Assembly: GCF_001469895.1 (NCBI RefSeq)
Contig: NZ_LOPY01000051.1
Coordinates: forward strand, 274,137 to 338,136
Source of the DNA: Pseudoalteromonas sp. XI10
Lineage (GTDB): Bacteria; Pseudomonadota; Gammaproteobacteria; Enterobacterales; Alteromonadaceae
Direction of reading: 5' to 3'
DNA: 64,000 nt
Shown: positions 8,773-19,478 of the stretch, piece by piece
Numbering within the stretch: position 1 is the stretch's first letter
Layout: every line of letters begins with the position of its first letter
The notes under the pieces: model-generated
The model's database searches: none
Told to the model about the DNA's origin: nothing
Seen by the model: only the letters and a program-made list of their open reading frames with translations
Program-made: the position numbers and the translations under genes

Positions 8773-9777
8773 TTAAGCAATTAAGCTTACTGCATCATCA
8801 ACCACCTGAGGCGCAAGTAGATAGCCATGACGATATAAGCCATTAATACTGATCACTCGACCTTGTTTTGTGACTTTCGGACGGTTGTCTGCAAACGCAG
8901 GGCGAAGCCCAGATTGCAAGCTCTCGATACGCCCTTCAGCAAAGCCGCTATGCACCGTATAAGCAGCAGACAATAACTCCAGCGCCGAGCGCACGGTGAC
9001 TTTACCGCGGTCTTGCGATTCGATTTCAGTCGCACCAATCACAAATTGATGGTTTGGCTTAGGAGCAATATAAATTGGGTAACGCGGATGCATCAGTCGT
9101 ATCGGTCTGGTTAGATTCACCTCTGGTGCATATAAACGCGCCACCTCCCCTCTTACTCCACGCAGTAAGGGTTCAGCCTGTTTTGCACCTAAGCCGCGAC
9201 AATCAAATACATAATCATAGCTTTGGCCATTCACTTGATGGGCGTTCAATTCAACTTTACAGCCAAAGTTAAATTGCACTCCTTGCGAGGTAAGCTTTTT
9301 AAAACTAGCGCTATAAAATGCTTGATTATCGAGCTGCCCCTCACAAGGTAAATACACACCTTGATGGAAACGCCCAGCTAGTTCTGGCTCAAGATCAGCG
9401 ATTTGAGTGCCAACCAATGCCTGTGCCTGATAGCTTTCAAGCGGTTTCAAGCGGCTCACAAAACTTTGTAAATCGCCCTTATCTTGCTGATGAGCAACCA
9501 CTAAACTGCCTGTTTGTTGAAAATACACAGCGTCATCGAGCTCACTTAAAATTTGCTGCCAACGCGTGATGCTATTAAGTCCTTGTAGGGCTAAATCCTG
9601 TTCACACAGGACTGATTCTGCAAGAGGGGCTAACATTGCTGCAGCAACGCTACCGGCACTGTTGCTAGCATGTTCATCATCTTGCTCAAACACACTTAAC
9701 TGATGCTCTTTAGCAAGTGCTAATGCAGTTAAACGGCCAGTTAAACCAAAACCCAGTATCGCTATCTTTAATGACAT
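8773..9777 (-). CDS. thiO: ThiO, FAD-dependent glycine oxidase
   Basis: The 334-residue protein has the N-terminal FAD dinucleotide-binding loop (ILGFGLTGRLTALALA at 7-22) and DAO-family features later (VRGEVARLY, VIGATEIES, SGLRPAFADNRP, NGLYRHGYLLAPQV). ThiO oxidises glycine to dehydroglycine for ThiG; no ThiH is encoded here, so the cell uses the oxygen-dependent route. It lies between thiC and thiS with eight bases to thiS. The 66-base gap to thiC contains a GGCTCT/AGAGCC hairpin belonging to the local TAGGTTCTAGG-type repeats. Confidence 0.9.
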   Translation of the reverse strand: MSLKIAILGFGLTGRLTALALAKEHQLSVFEQDDEHASNSAGSVAAAMLAPLAESVLCEQDLALQGLNSITRWQQILSELDDAVYFQQTGSLVVAHQQDKGDLQSFVSRLKPLESYQAQALVGTQIADLEPELAGRFHQGVYLPCEGQLDNQAFYSASFKKLTSQGVQFNFGCKVELNAHQVNGQSYDYVFDCRGLGAKQAEPLLRGVRGEVARLYAPEVNLTRPIRLMHPRYPIYIAPKPNHQFVIGATEIESQDRGKVTVRSALELLSAAYTVHSGFAEGRIESLQSGLRPAFADNRPKVTKQGRVISINGLYRHGYLLAPQVVDDAVSLIA

Positions 9778-9793
9778 AAACTTTCTAGGCGCT

Positions 9794-9819
9794 AGGCTCT
9801 AGGTAAAAACCCAGAGCCT
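9794..9819. repeat. hairpin of the CTAGG repeat family between thiC and thiO
   Basis: The inverted repeat AGGCTCT/AGAGCCT with inner GGT/ACC pairs lies within a run of TAGGCGCTAGGCTCTAGG-type sequence. Similar CTAGG/CCTAG-rich sequence appears at 15251-15299 and 63286-63341. In this place it could fold in the thi mRNA and protect or separate the thiC message, but no T tract is present. Confidence 0.5.
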
Positions 9820-9843
9820 ATCGCTGATGCCTAGCTCCATCAA

Positions 9844-11799
<1,956 letters not shown>

Positions 11800-11928
11800 T
11801 TACCTCATTGCTTTAAGGGTTGTCTTGTCAGATATTGCAAATGCAATAGAGAGTGGCAAACGCCATTGGATCGTCAATAAGCTAAGTGCTTACTAGTGCA
11901 GCCTGTGCCGCTTATGCCCCAAAAATTT

Positions 11929-11942
11929 GGCGCACAAGCGCC
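11929..11942 (-). terminator. possible expression-platform hairpin of the thiC riboswitch
   Basis: Just downstream of the aptamer on the minus strand, GGCGC-TTGT-GCGCC is followed by AAATTTTT. It could act as an intrinsic terminator or pause site when TPP is bound. The stem is short, so translational control through the thiC ribosome binding site remains possible. Confidence 0.4.
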
Positions 11943-11953
11943 CAGTGAGGCAG

Positions 11954-12038
11954 CTTGTTCCCTACGCAGGTGTTAGCCTGATCAGGTTCACGGATCCCGC
12001 TTTCGCGATCTCAGCCTTATTTAAGGCACTCCGACAAG
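11954..12038 (-). promoter_or_regulatory. TPP riboswitch (THI element) upstream of thiC
   Basis: Read on the minus strand, the leader has the closing P1 stem CTTGT/ACAAG, the pyrimidine-sensing core GGCTGAGATC, then GTGAACCTGATCAGGCTAAC and CCTGCGTAGGGA, which are the universally conserved blocks of the thiamine pyrophosphate aptamer. TPP binding should lower expression of thiC-thiO-thiS-thiG-thiDE-thiF. Confidence 0.96.
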
Positions 12039-12067
12039 TATAGATTCGTTTCTTTTAAAACGCCCTG

Positions 12068-12096
12068 AGTGTACGCCAGTTAAAAAATTGCTGCAA
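12068..12096 (-). promoter_or_regulatory. promoter of the thi operon
   Basis: On the minus strand a -35 TTGCAG (12096-12091) and a -10 TACACT (12073-12068) are separated by 17 bases. The start would be near 12061, about 23 bases before the riboswitch aptamer. It overlaps the region just after the 3' end of the META lipoprotein gene. Confidence 0.65.
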
Positions 12097-12107
12097 GCTC
12101 AGCCACT

Positions 12108-12509
12108 TTAGTTTTTTGCAATGAAGGTAAAATGGTGCTCGCCTTGTAGGGTAAGTTGCTCACCAGTTAAAGTAATGGCTGCGCCTTCTTTTAGCGCTGA
12201 CAGTAATTGCTGCTCAAGCGCATCAACTTGCTCACCACAAGATTTACGTGTCATACCTAACTTATTTACTGTTAGCGTATCTTCGCTGAGCGCACCTTCA
12301 CCAAAAAATTTATTACAGCCAGCAAAGCCGTTAACCTGCATCGCTTCGATAAAACGCAGCGAGGCTGTTTGGGATACAGGAATGGCTAAACCATTCACTT
12401 TTGATAATTGCCACTGTGTATATTTTAATTGCTCACTAGTGACTGTCCCTGTCGATGAGCAGCCCATGCAAAATAATACTAAAAGGAGGGGCAAGGCTAC
12501 TAACTTCAT
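12108..12509 (-). CDS. META domain lipoprotein (HslJ-like)
   Basis: The 133-residue protein has a lipoprotein signal with a lipobox ending CMGC (lipidated Cys at residue 17), then a single META domain. The domain starts TQWQLSKVNG and includes FAGCNKFFGE and MTRKSCGEQVDALEQQLLSAL, the paired cysteines being typical of HslJ-type META proteins. HslJ is linked to heat and novobiocin resistance in E. coli, but the biochemical role is unknown. It is monocistronic, located just upstream of the thi promoter on the same strand. The family call is secure and the function is not. Confidence 0.85.
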   Translation of the reverse strand: MKLVALPLLLVLFCMGCSSTGTVTSEQLKYTQWQLSKVNGLAIPVSQTASLRFIEAMQVNGFAGCNKFFGEGALSEDTLTVNKLGMTRKSCGEQVDALEQQLLSALKEGAAITLTGEQLTLQGEHHFTFIAKN

Positions 12510-12633
12510 ATTTTTTTACGATTCAAATTTCAATGTAGTAATAATAACAACATTTAACGCAATTGATCGTTAAAAAAACATGTTTTATCTGTAAAAAATT
12601 GTTCTAAGTTAGCTTTTTAAATAACAACGCAGA

Positions 12634-13023
12634 CTATTTGAATAAGTTATCGACTTCTTCTGGTAAAAAAGGACGACCTTTTTCATTTACCGACGTGCCA
12701 ATCACCAAAGCTTGCAGCATCACTTTATCGTCATGTTTACGATACACCGTTTGCCTAAAAGCAAACTTTAAACGGCTGATACGCTCAGGCTCAACGGCAA
12801 CGTAAAACTCATCGCCCGGCACTAGTGATGCCTTGTAATCCATTTCGCTACGCAGCACGACAAGGTTTACTTTTTCTCTTGCTAGCTTTGCAAAATCGAT
12901 ACCTTGAGCATGTAAAAACTCATGGCGAGCATGCTCTAGATAATTAAAATAAACACTGTTATTAACAATGCCTTGTAAATCACACTCATAATCACGCACT
13001 TTAAAGTCTACTTTAAAGGTCAT
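12634..13023 (-). CDS. acyl-CoA thioesterase, hotdog fold (4HBT family)
   Basis: The 129-residue protein is a single 4HBT hotdog domain. The signature KVRDYECDLQGIVNNSVYFN near residues 8-27 includes the catalytic Asp region, followed by YLEHARHEFL. Such proteins hydrolyse acyl-CoA or acyl-ACP; the chain-length preference cannot be read from sequence. The start is the ATG at 13023, preceded by TTAGGAATACGACT; an upstream TTG would add six residues and destroy that spacing. The gene is divergent from the TonB-dependent receptor with a 123-base promoter region between them. Confidence 0.85.
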   Translation of the reverse strand: MTFKVDFKVRDYECDLQGIVNNSVYFNYLEHARHEFLHAQGIDFAKLAREKVNLVVLRSEMDYKASLVPGDEFYVAVEPERISRLKFAFRQTVYRKHDDKVMLQALVIGTSVNEKGRPFLPEEVDNLFK

Positions 13024-13146
13024 AGTCGTATTCCTAATCAATTTACGTATAATTGCCTGCGTTTATACCATAAAAATTGATTTTATAGCCATTTGGCTAG
13101 CTAGGTTGCTAGAATAGCAGTCCCGAAAATGGAGTTAAGTATCCGC

Positions 13147-15246
13147 ATGAAACGACGTTTATCATTATTATCTGCTGCCATCCTGCCTTTATTTGCAGCA
13201 TCTTCAATTGCTTACGCTGAAGACGGTGATCTAGAAACGATTGAAGTTACCGGTGATTTCAAAAGAGAAAGCATTCAAACCCTTAGTGCCAGCGCAAGCT
13301 TGTTTTCTGATCATGAAATCAATCAACGTGGTGCAAAGTTTTTAGATGAGATGCTTGCTAGTGCAGCGAATGTAAACTTTACCTCTGGTGCATCTCGTGG
13401 TCGTTTCGTGCAAATTCGTGGTGTTGGTTTACGCTCACAGTTTGTTGACCCTATTAATCCTTCGGTTGGCTTAGTGATCGACGGTATTAACTACTCTGGT
13501 TTAGGCGGCAGTTCACTGTTATTTGATATCGACCAAGTTGAAATTTATCGCGGCCCACAAGGGACTCGCTTTGGTGCTGATGCCTTAGCAGGCATGATTC
13601 AAATGGAATCTGCAACACCCACTCTTGACCCAAGTGTGAAAATACAATTAGGTGCTGGCAACTACAACAGCTATGAAGCAGGTATTGCCGCAGGTACGGG
13701 TATTACCGACGACACTGCAGTACGCGCCAGCATTTATCAACGTGAGTCTGATGGTTATGTAGAAAACCGTTATTTAGGTGAAGATACCCAGCAACAAGAT
13801 GAGCTTGTTTCTCGCTTTAAGTTACATAGCCAATTAACTGATCACCTACGCACAGAGCTCAATGTACATTACATCGATATCAATAACGGCTATGACGCCT
13901 TCACACTAGATAACAGCCGTTACAGTGTTGCTGATGAGCCAGGCCAAGACAACCAAGAAAGCATTGCGGTTGGTTTAGCAAACATATACACCGGCTTTGA
14001 CTTTTTTGATGTTAGCCTAAACCTATCTGGTATCGACAGTGAGCTGTTATATAGCTTTGACGAAGACTGGGTGTGTAATGATGAAGCCCAACCTGAATTA
14101 TGTGCTGCAGGCTTGCATGAGTGGGGCTATAGCTCAACAGATACTTATTTGCGCGATCGCCAAGATCAGGCAGCCGAACTACAATTTAGCGGCAAGTCTG
14201 GTGAATGGGTTGCCGGTATTTACTACCAAGGCCGCGAAGTTGACTTAGAACGCCAATACACTTGGCTTGCGCAACCATTTGCATCAAATTATGAAACCAG
14301 CAATATTGCTGCATACGGTCAATTAGCAACGCCTATCGGCCCAAAAACAACTTTAATTACAGGTCTGCGTGTTGAACAGTATCAAGGTGACTACACCGAC
14401 AATAACGGTTTTATTGAAGAAACCGATGATGTAATGGTGGGCGGTAAGCTTGCACTTGAATACCAAGTCATTGATCGCACTATGATCTACACCAGCATTA
14501 CTCGTGGCTATAAGGCTGGCGGTATTAACTCTGAAGCGTTAGCAAAAGCAAAAGACGAAGGCTTAAACCTAGATGCTGATTTCTTTGCTAATCACACATC
14601 ATTTGCCCCTGAATACCTATGGAGCGGTGAATTTGGTGTGAAAGGCAGCTCTCTGGACGATAAGTTTGTGTTACGTCTTGCCGCTTTCTACATGTACCGT
14701 GAAGATATGCAGCTAAAATCGTGGCAAGTTGAAGGCCAAAAATTCACAGGCTATATCGATAACGCAAGCTCTGGAGAAAACTACGGTTTAGAAATTGAAG
14801 GCAGCTTCCAAGCTACTGACAATTTGCTACTAACAGGTAGTGCAGGTTATCTACATACAGAAATCAATGACTTTGTTGCGCAATCAGGCCTAGATCAAGA
14901 TGGTCGAGATCAAGCACAAGCACCTAAATACCAATATGCATTCACTGCGCGTTATAACTTTACGCCAGCACTTTATGCATCAATTGGTGTAGAAGGTAAA
15001 GATGATTACTACTTCTCTGATAGCCATAACTCACAAGCACCAAGCACTAATTTAGTGAATGCTTCATTTGGTTATGAAAGTGATAATTGGAGCATTAATG
15101 CATGGGCACGTAACTTATTTGACGAAGACGTACCAACTCGTGGTTTTGAGTTTGGTAACGACCCATTAGATGGTTACACCACTCATACATACACACAGCT
15201 TGGCGAACCTATGGTTGCCGGTGTGACATTTATTTACGAGCTATAA
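13147..15246 (+). CDS. TonB-dependent outer membrane receptor
   Basis: The roughly 699-residue protein starts with a signal peptide (MKRRLSLLSAAILPLFAASS, cleaved after AYA). A plug domain follows (ETIEVTG as TonB-box-like start; RGVGLRSQFVDPIN; QVEIYRGPQGTRFGADALAG), then a beta-barrel with repeated aromatic strands, ending GVTFIYEL. It imports a chelate or other substrate with energy from TonB; the substrate is not evident, since no siderophore, vitamin B12 or glycan genes are near. The ATG at 13147 is preferred because the signal peptide begins there; an in-frame ATG at 13129 would add MELSIR. Confidence 0.9.
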   Translation: MKRRLSLLSAAILPLFAASSIAYAEDGDLETIEVTGDFKRESIQTLSASASLFSDHEINQRGAKFLDEMLASAANVNFTSGASRGRFVQIRGVGLRSQFVDPINPSVGLVIDGINYSGLGGSSLLFDIDQVEIYRGPQGTRFGADALAGMIQMESATPTLDPSVKIQLGAGNYNSYEAGIAAGTGITDDTAVRASIYQRESDGYVENRYLGEDTQQQDELVSRFKLHSQLTDHLRTELNVHYIDINNGYDAFTLDNSRYSVADEPGQDNQESIAVGLANIYTGFDFFDVSLNLSGIDSELLYSFDEDWVCNDEAQPELCAAGLHEWGYSSTDTYLRDRQDQAAELQFSGKSGEWVAGIYYQGREVDLERQYTWLAQPFASNYETSNIAAYGQLATPIGPKTTLITGLRVEQYQGDYTDNNGFIEETDDVMVGGKLALEYQVIDRTMIYTSITRGYKAGGINSEALAKAKDEGLNLDADFFANHTSFAPEYLWSGEFGVKGSSLDDKFVLRLAAFYMYREDMQLKSWQVEGQKFTGYIDNASSGENYGLEIEGSFQATDNLLLTGSAGYLHTEINDFVAQSGLDQDGRDQAQAPKYQYAFTARYNFTPALYASIGVEGKDDYYFSDSHNSQAPSTNLVNASFGYESDNWSINAWARNLFDEDVPTRGFEFGNDPLDGYTTHTYTQLGEPMVAGVTFIYEL

Positions 15247-15250
15247 GCAA

Positions 15251-15299
15251 TTAGGTGCTAGGCTTTTTTACCTAGCACCCAAACACCTAGAGCCTAGAG
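15251..15299. terminator. hairpin between the receptor gene and epmA
   Basis: The inverted repeat GGTGCTAGG/CCTAGCACC (15254-15262 and 15271-15279) has a CTTTTTTA loop and lies between the convergent receptor and epmA genes. It is followed by ACACCTAGAGCCTAGAGCC. It belongs to the same CTAGG-rich repeat family as 9785-9835 and probably serves as a bidirectional transcription end. Confidence 0.5.
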
Positions 15300-15308
15300 C
15301 CAAATAAG

Positions 15309-16283
15309 TTAAGCCCTTTCAACATCAAAGGCGAGTACGTCTTTAATCTTTTGTTTATTCGTTGCCAGCATAATGAGTCGATCAATACCCAGTGCGACAC
15401 CCGCACATTGTGGTAAGCCATGCTCTAGTGCAGCTATTAAACGCTCATCCATTGGCACTTGCTTTAAGCCATTTACTTCACGGTACTGATTATCTTCACT
15501 AAAACGAGCTGCTTGCTCTTTGCCATTGGTCAGCTCATTAAAGCCGTTTGCCAGTTCCATATTTTTAAAATATAACTCAAAGCGCCCTGCTACTCGCTCA
15601 TCGTGCTGACAAATTTGGGCAAGAGCTGCTTGCGAAGCTGGAAAATGATAAACAAAACAAGGCTTTTCTTGGCCAATCGTTGGCTCTACCTTCATACAAA
15701 ATAATAGCTGTAACAAGGTATCGCGGTGCGTTTCATTCGCAGCAATATCGGCAAAGCCCTGCTCTGTTGCTAGTTGCTGCAATGTGCTGATATCAGCAGT
15801 TAAAGGATCAACACCTAAGGCGTTTACAAAGGCTTGCTGATAAGTGAGTCGCTCTGCGCTTTCTACGCCAAGCACTAATTGCATAAGCTCATCCATTTCA
15901 TCCATAAGCGCAAATTCATCAAAACCCGGACGATACCACTCAAGCATTGTAAATTCAGGATTATGATGACTACCCGCCTCTTCATTACGAAAGGCTTTGC
16001 ATAGCTGGAAAATAGCCCCAGAGCCTGCAGCAAGTAAACGCTTCATGGCAAACTCAGGTGACGTTTGCAAATAAAGTGGTAAGCCACCAGCATGACCAGG
16101 ACCAACAAACTCGGTACTAAATGTCGCTAAATGCACATCGGTTACACTGGCCGCACTTAAGCTTGGCGTTTCAACCTCCATAACATCACGTGCATAAAAG
16201 AACTCGCGAATACGGCGGATGATAGCGGCACGGTGGCGTAAAGTTTCAATATCGGCGCTTGGTTGCCAAAGGACATTAGACAT
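15309..16283 (-). CDS. epmA: EpmA, EF-P beta-lysine ligase
   Basis: The 324-residue protein is a truncated class II lysyl-tRNA synthetase homologue (PoxA/GenX) that attaches (R)-beta-lysine to EF-P. It has only the catalytic domain: [17 protein letters not shown] (motif 1) near residue 25, [15 protein letters not shown] and [20 protein letters not shown] (motif 2) near 80-120, and [10 protein letters not shown] (motif 3) near the C-terminus; the anticodon-binding domain is absent, as expected. The ATG at 16283 follows GGGAAACACT, which itself overlaps the end of the efp terminator T tract. An upstream TTG at 16295 is less likely. Confidence 0.95.
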   Translation of the reverse strand: MSNVLWQPSADIETLRHRAAIIRRIREFFYARDVMEVETPSLSAASVTDVHLATFSTEFVGPGHAGGLPLYLQTSPEFAMKRLLAAGSGAIFQLCKAFRNEEAGSHHNPEFTMLEWYRPGFDEFALMDEMDELMQLVLGVESAERLTYQQAFVNALGVDPLTADISTLQQLATEQGFADIAANETHRDTLLQLLFCMKVEPTIGQEKPCFVYHFPASQAALAQICQHDERVAGRFELYFKNMELANGFNELTNGKEQAARFSEDNQYREVNGLKQVPMDERLIAALEHGLPQCAGVALGIDRLIMLATNKQKIKDVLAFDVERA

Positions 16284-16290
16284 AGTGTTT

Positions 16291-16320
16291 CCCAAAAAAA
16301 ATCCCAGCAGAAGCTGGGAT
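16291..16320 (-). terminator. intrinsic terminator of efp, directly before epmA
   Basis: On the minus strand the stem ATCCCAGC/GCTGGGAT with loop TTCT is followed by eight T residues. It ends only about ten bases before the epmA ATG, so transcription from efp should largely stop here and epmA would depend on read-through. Confidence 0.85.
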
Positions 16321-16348
16321 TTTATAATAAATTGCTTAACAAAGCCTG

Positions 16349-16915
16349 TTACTTAACACGGCTCACGTATTCACCGCTACGTGTATCAACTTTGATCACT
16401 TCGCCGATTTGTACGAATAGAGGAACACGAACAACAGCACCTGTGCTTAATGTTGCTGGTTTACCGCCAGTACCCGCTGTATCACCTTTTAGACCTGGAT
16501 CTGTTTCAGTGATTTCTAATTCAACGAAGTTTGGTGGAGTCACTGCGATTGGGCTACCGTTCCAAAGCGTGATTGTACAAACGTCATTTTCAACTAACCA
16601 TTTTGCATTGTCGCCAAGCGCTTTTTCGTCAGCAGCGATTTGCTCAAATGTTTCGTTGTTCATGAAGTGCCAGAACTCACCGTCAGTGTATAGATACGCT
16701 AAATCTGTATCCATTACGTCTGCACCTTCAACTGATTCACCTGACTTGAATGTTTTTTCTAGTACTTTACCTGTGATAAGTTTACGAATACGAACACGGT
16801 TAAACGCCTGGCCTTTACCTGGTTTTACCATTTCATTTTCTAAGATGCTGCAAGGTTCGCCGTCTAACATAATTTTTAGGCCGCCCTTGAACTCATTGGT
16901 GCTATAATTCGCCAT
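16349..16915 (-). CDS. efp: elongation factor P
   Basis: The 188-residue protein helps ribosomes form bonds at polyproline stretches. The KOW-like N-terminal domain has the modification loop VKPGKGQAF with the beta-lysylation target K34; the two OB domains follow, ending GEYVSRVK. Length is the standard 188. The gene is divergent from epmB (35-base gap) and followed by epmA, so substrate and both modification enzymes are clustered. Upstream of the ATG lies GAGGAAACG. Confidence 0.98.
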   Translation of the reverse strand: MANYSTNEFKGGLKIMLDGEPCSILENEMVKPGKGQAFNRVRIRKLITGKVLEKTFKSGESVEGADVMDTDLAYLYTDGEFWHFMNNETFEQIAADEKALGDNAKWLVENDVCTITLWNGSPIAVTPPNFVELEITETDPGLKGDTAGTGGKPATLSTGAVVRVPLFVQIGEVIKVDTRSGEYVSRVK

Positions 16916-16950
16916 CGTTTCCTCTGTCTAAATAATTTCGAGTAATCTAC

Positions 16951-17970
16951 GTGTCAATGATACAAAGAAATGAAGTAAATTTGCATAAAAACTGGCAAAA
17001 AGAATTGGCAAATGTTGTCACTTGTCCTGAACGCTTGCTAGAAATGCTAGGATTATCAAGCAAAGTAGACGAAAAAGACCTCAAAGCACGCAGTCTTTTT
17101 CCTGTCCGCGTGCCGCTGCCTTTCATCAAAAAAATGCGTTATGGCGACATAAACGACCCTCTTTTGCTGCAAGTGATGCCAAGACACCAAGAATTTTTAG
17201 CAAAAACAGGTTACGACAAAGATCCTCTAAAAGAGCAAGATAACAACCAACCTGGTTTGTTACACAAGTATCGCTCTCGGGTTTTAGTGATGTTTAAAAC
17301 CGGCTGTGCCGTAAATTGCCGTTATTGTTTTAGACGCCATTTTCCTTATCAAGAAAACCAATTAAACAAACGCAGCTTGATTGACGCACTGGCTTACATA
17401 AAAGCAGACAGCAACATCAACGAAGTCATTTTAAGTGGTGGCGATCCATTGATGGCCAAAGACGATGCTGTTAGTTGGTTTATGGATGAGTTAGAGCAGC
17501 TTCCGCAAATTAAACGCATGCGTATTCACAGCCGCTTACCTGTTGTGATCCCTGCAAGAATTACCGATGAGCTATGTGCACGCTTTGCTGCATCGCCCTT
17601 AAAGGTGGTGTTTATAAATCATATCAATCACGCTAACGAAATTGATGATGACTTTAAAGCGGCCATGCAAAGGTTAAAAGCTGCAGGGGTTACGTTATTA
17701 AATCAGGCGGTGTTACTAAAAGATGTGAATGATTCTGTCGAGTCGCAAGTTGCACTAAGTGAAGCGCTATTTGAGGCAGATATACTTCCTTACTACTTAC
17801 ATCTACTAGATAAAGTTGAGGGTGCTAGCCATTTTGATATAGCTGAGAGTCAGGCACGGGAAATCGTGACGGCTATGCTAGCTGCATTGCCGGGGTTCTT
17901 AGTTCCTAAGTTGGTGCGCGAGATCGGCGGCGAAAAAAGTAAAACGCCTATCGATCTCAATATACTTTAG
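16951..17970 (+). CDS. epmB: EpmB, EF-P (R)-beta-lysylation protein (lysine 2,3-aminomutase)
   Basis: The 339-residue radical SAM enzyme isomerises lysine to beta-lysine for EpmA. The cluster motif is GCAVNCRYCFRRHFPY (Cx3Cx2C) near residues 112-127, and ILSGGDPLM, RIHSRLPVV and HINHANEI are lysine 2,3-aminomutase family motifs. The C-terminus (KLVREIGGEKSKTPIDLNIL) fits EpmB. Translation probably starts at the GTG at 16951 or the ATG at 16957. It is divergently arranged with efp, suggesting a shared regulatory region. Confidence 0.95.
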   Translation: MSMIQRNEVNLHKNWQKELANVVTCPERLLEMLGLSSKVDEKDLKARSLFPVRVPLPFIKKMRYGDINDPLLLQVMPRHQEFLAKTGYDKDPLKEQDNNQPGLLHKYRSRVLVMFKTGCAVNCRYCFRRHFPYQENQLNKRSLIDALAYIKADSNINEVILSGGDPLMAKDDAVSWFMDELEQLPQIKRMRIHSRLPVVIPARITDELCARFAASPLKVVFINHINHANEIDDDFKAAMQRLKAAGVTLLNQAVLLKDVNDSVESQVALSEALFEADILPYYLHLLDKVEGASHFDIAESQAREIVTAMLAALPGFLVPKLVREIGGEKSKTPIDLNIL

Positions 17971-18183
17971 CTAAACGTATACGTTTACGTTGTTACCTAG
18001 TGTCGCAGTTACCGACTTAGCAGGTGTTTGTGCAGCACTGGTGTTCATTGCTGCACCTTCGATAAGTGCAAGTGCCGCAGCACCATCAGCCTTTTGCTGT
18101 TTTTTAGCAAGCGATGCGCTGTAAACTTCTGCGCTTTCGCCACCGCCACTCATCGCTGGTAAGCTTGATCCTGATATATTCAT
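17971..18183 (-). CDS. small conserved protein, possibly YjfB-like putative motility protein
   Basis: The 70-residue protein is rich in Ala, Ser and Lys and has no signal peptide or membrane segment. A central helix-like part (YSASLAKKQQKADGAAALAL) is followed by a disordered stretch and a C-terminus LGNNVNVYV. The pattern of short N-terminal segment, KKQ helix and a GNNVNV-type end resembles small YjfB-family putative motility proteins, but the match is by eye only. It is convergent with epmB, its stop abutting the epmB stop, and has TCAGGTAATGAACT before the ATG as a plausible ribosome binding site. Confidence 0.6.
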   Translation of the reverse strand: MNISGSSLPAMSGGGESAEVYSASLAKKQQKADGAAALALIEGAAMNTSAAQTPAKSVTATLGNNVNVYV

Positions 18184-18255
18184 AGTTCATTACCTGACTT
18201 TTTATGACAATCCACGTACTATATCGGCATTGCAGTCTAAAGCTTTAGGAAAAAA

Positions 18256-18546
18256 ATGGATTCAATTATTGAACAACTCAATGCTAACCTAAAAATCGTT
18301 TATCGTCAGGCACTTGATGCTGATAAAAAATTAGATGATTTACAGCAGCAAGGCCATGGCAAATTCAAAGCCTTATTTGCAAAAGATGCTGGCTTTGATT
18401 TTGAAGCGAAACGCTTTAAACCTTACGTTCTCGATGTTGCTGCTGATGTAGAAAGCTTAAGCAACGACGGTATGGACGAAGAAAAACTGAAAAAAACCGT
18501 TATTAAACTGCAACAGTTATTACAACTGCTAGCGACGTTTAAGTAA
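18256..18546 (+). CDS. small helical protein, possibly PriC-like (primosomal replication)
   Basis: The 96-residue protein is predicted to be almost entirely helical and highly charged, starting MDSIIEQLNANLKIVYRQAL and ending LQQLLQLLATFK. The part FDFEAKRFKPYVLDVAADVE resembles the recurring F-x-F/Y pattern of short PriC-type proteins annotated in Alteromonadales, but E. coli PriC is longer (about 175 residues) and I cannot confirm homology by eye. TTTAGGAAAAAA precedes the ATG. Treat it as a real small gene of uncertain function. Confidence 0.6.
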   Translation: MDSIIEQLNANLKIVYRQALDADKKLDDLQQQGHGKFKALFAKDAGFDFEAKRFKPYVLDVAADVESLSNDGMDEEKLKKTVIKLQQLLQLLATFK

Positions 18547-18552
18547 CGTAGA

Positions 18553-18584
18553 AGCCTCTATTTTATTTATTGTAAATAGAGGCT
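18553..18584 (+). terminator. hairpin after the small helical gene
   Basis: The inverted repeat AGCCTCTATTT/AAATAGAGGCT with a ten-base AT loop starts seven bases after the stop codon at 18546. No clear T tract follows. Further inverted repeats (GGCGTTAAAACGCC, GGTCTTTTACAAGACC) lie at 18640-18690, and the rest of the gap to 18744 holds no gene that I can see. Confidence 0.5.
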
Positions 18585-18744
18585 ATCGCGCGAAATAAAT
18601 TTCACGCCTACATGTGGGGGTAGCTTTGGCCGTTAATTGTTTTTCGGCGTTAAAACGCCTCCCACGATAGAGGTCTTTTACAAGACCAACAAACAACACA
18701 GTTCAACTTTAAACTGACGGCTTAAGGCTTACAGCTTAAAGTTA

Positions 18745-19248
18745 TCATTCACCCAAATTTAACGACGGCAGTAACTCATCTTCAAACCAATCAGTGATTA
18801 AGCGCTTGTCGTAATAATAGGCTTCATCGCGCCCCATTTTCATACGATCCATGAAGCCCATGTCTTTAAGCTTTACATCGTTTGCTTCACTTATCACTTT
18901 ACCGTCTTTGTCGGTAATCGAATAATTTAGGTCGATACGCGGGAAATAAATTGGCTTAACGATACGTAATTCATTCATAGTACCAAAACGCACATCACCC
19001 GCTAGGTCGAGCTCAGTCACTTCAACATTGAAGGTGTAGCCTTCAGGTAACTTTTCAGCAAGTTTATTAAAGTGTTTTTCAAAATTCTTTGCCACATTTT
19101 TATGAAATGAACCTTTCGGTGAGTTGTTACCAGGTTCTACATCGCGGTAATCGTTAAAGTCATGCCATTTAACTTTTGCTTCTCCTGCGTGAGCAAAAGC
19201 GGGTAGTGCAATGACCATTGCTAAGGCAATTTTTTTTACTGTATTCAT
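18745..19248 (-). CDS. DUF3016 family periplasmic protein
   Basis: The 167-residue protein has a signal peptide (MNTVKKIALAMVIALPAFAH, cleavage after AHA). The mature part begins EAKVKWHDFNDYRDVEPGN and contains KWHDFNDYRDV and WFEDELLPSL, the two ends typical of the DUF3016 family found in marine Gammaproteobacteria. The function is unknown. The ATG at 19248 is chosen because GTGGAGAAACAG gives a good ribosome binding site; a GTG four codons earlier overlaps that site. It is monocistronic. Confidence 0.8.
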   Translation of the reverse strand: MNTVKKIALAMVIALPAFAHAGEAKVKWHDFNDYRDVEPGNNSPKGSFHKNVAKNFEKHFNKLAEKLPEGYTFNVEVTELDLAGDVRFGTMNELRIVKPIYFPRIDLNYSITDKDGKVISEANDVKLKDMGFMDRMKMGRDEAYYYDKRLITDWFEDELLPSLNLGE

Positions 19249-19478
19249 CTGTTTCTCCACTTAACAGGTATAGCTAATGATTAAATTTTAGCTGCTGACA
19301 ATTAACTATAGCTTAATATCTAAACACTTAGGTGTAACCAATATGGTGCAAAATGTAATCAAAAACAAGCGATTCATATTTTTGCTTTATCGCCGTAAAT
19401 CACAATTAATTCATGTAATTTAGGCCGAAATGTGATGAAATAAGGCTAATTCAACCAGGTATAGTTCATGGATATTTT

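Noticed and set aside
12121..12573. 150-codon plus-strand frame over the META lipoprotein gene
   Set aside because: The minus-strand frame has a clear lipoprotein signal and META motifs, so the plus-strand frame is a mirror artefact.
16263..16907. 214-codon plus-strand frame
   Set aside because: It runs antisense over almost all of efp, has no ribosome binding site and reads as a shadow of that highly conserved gene.
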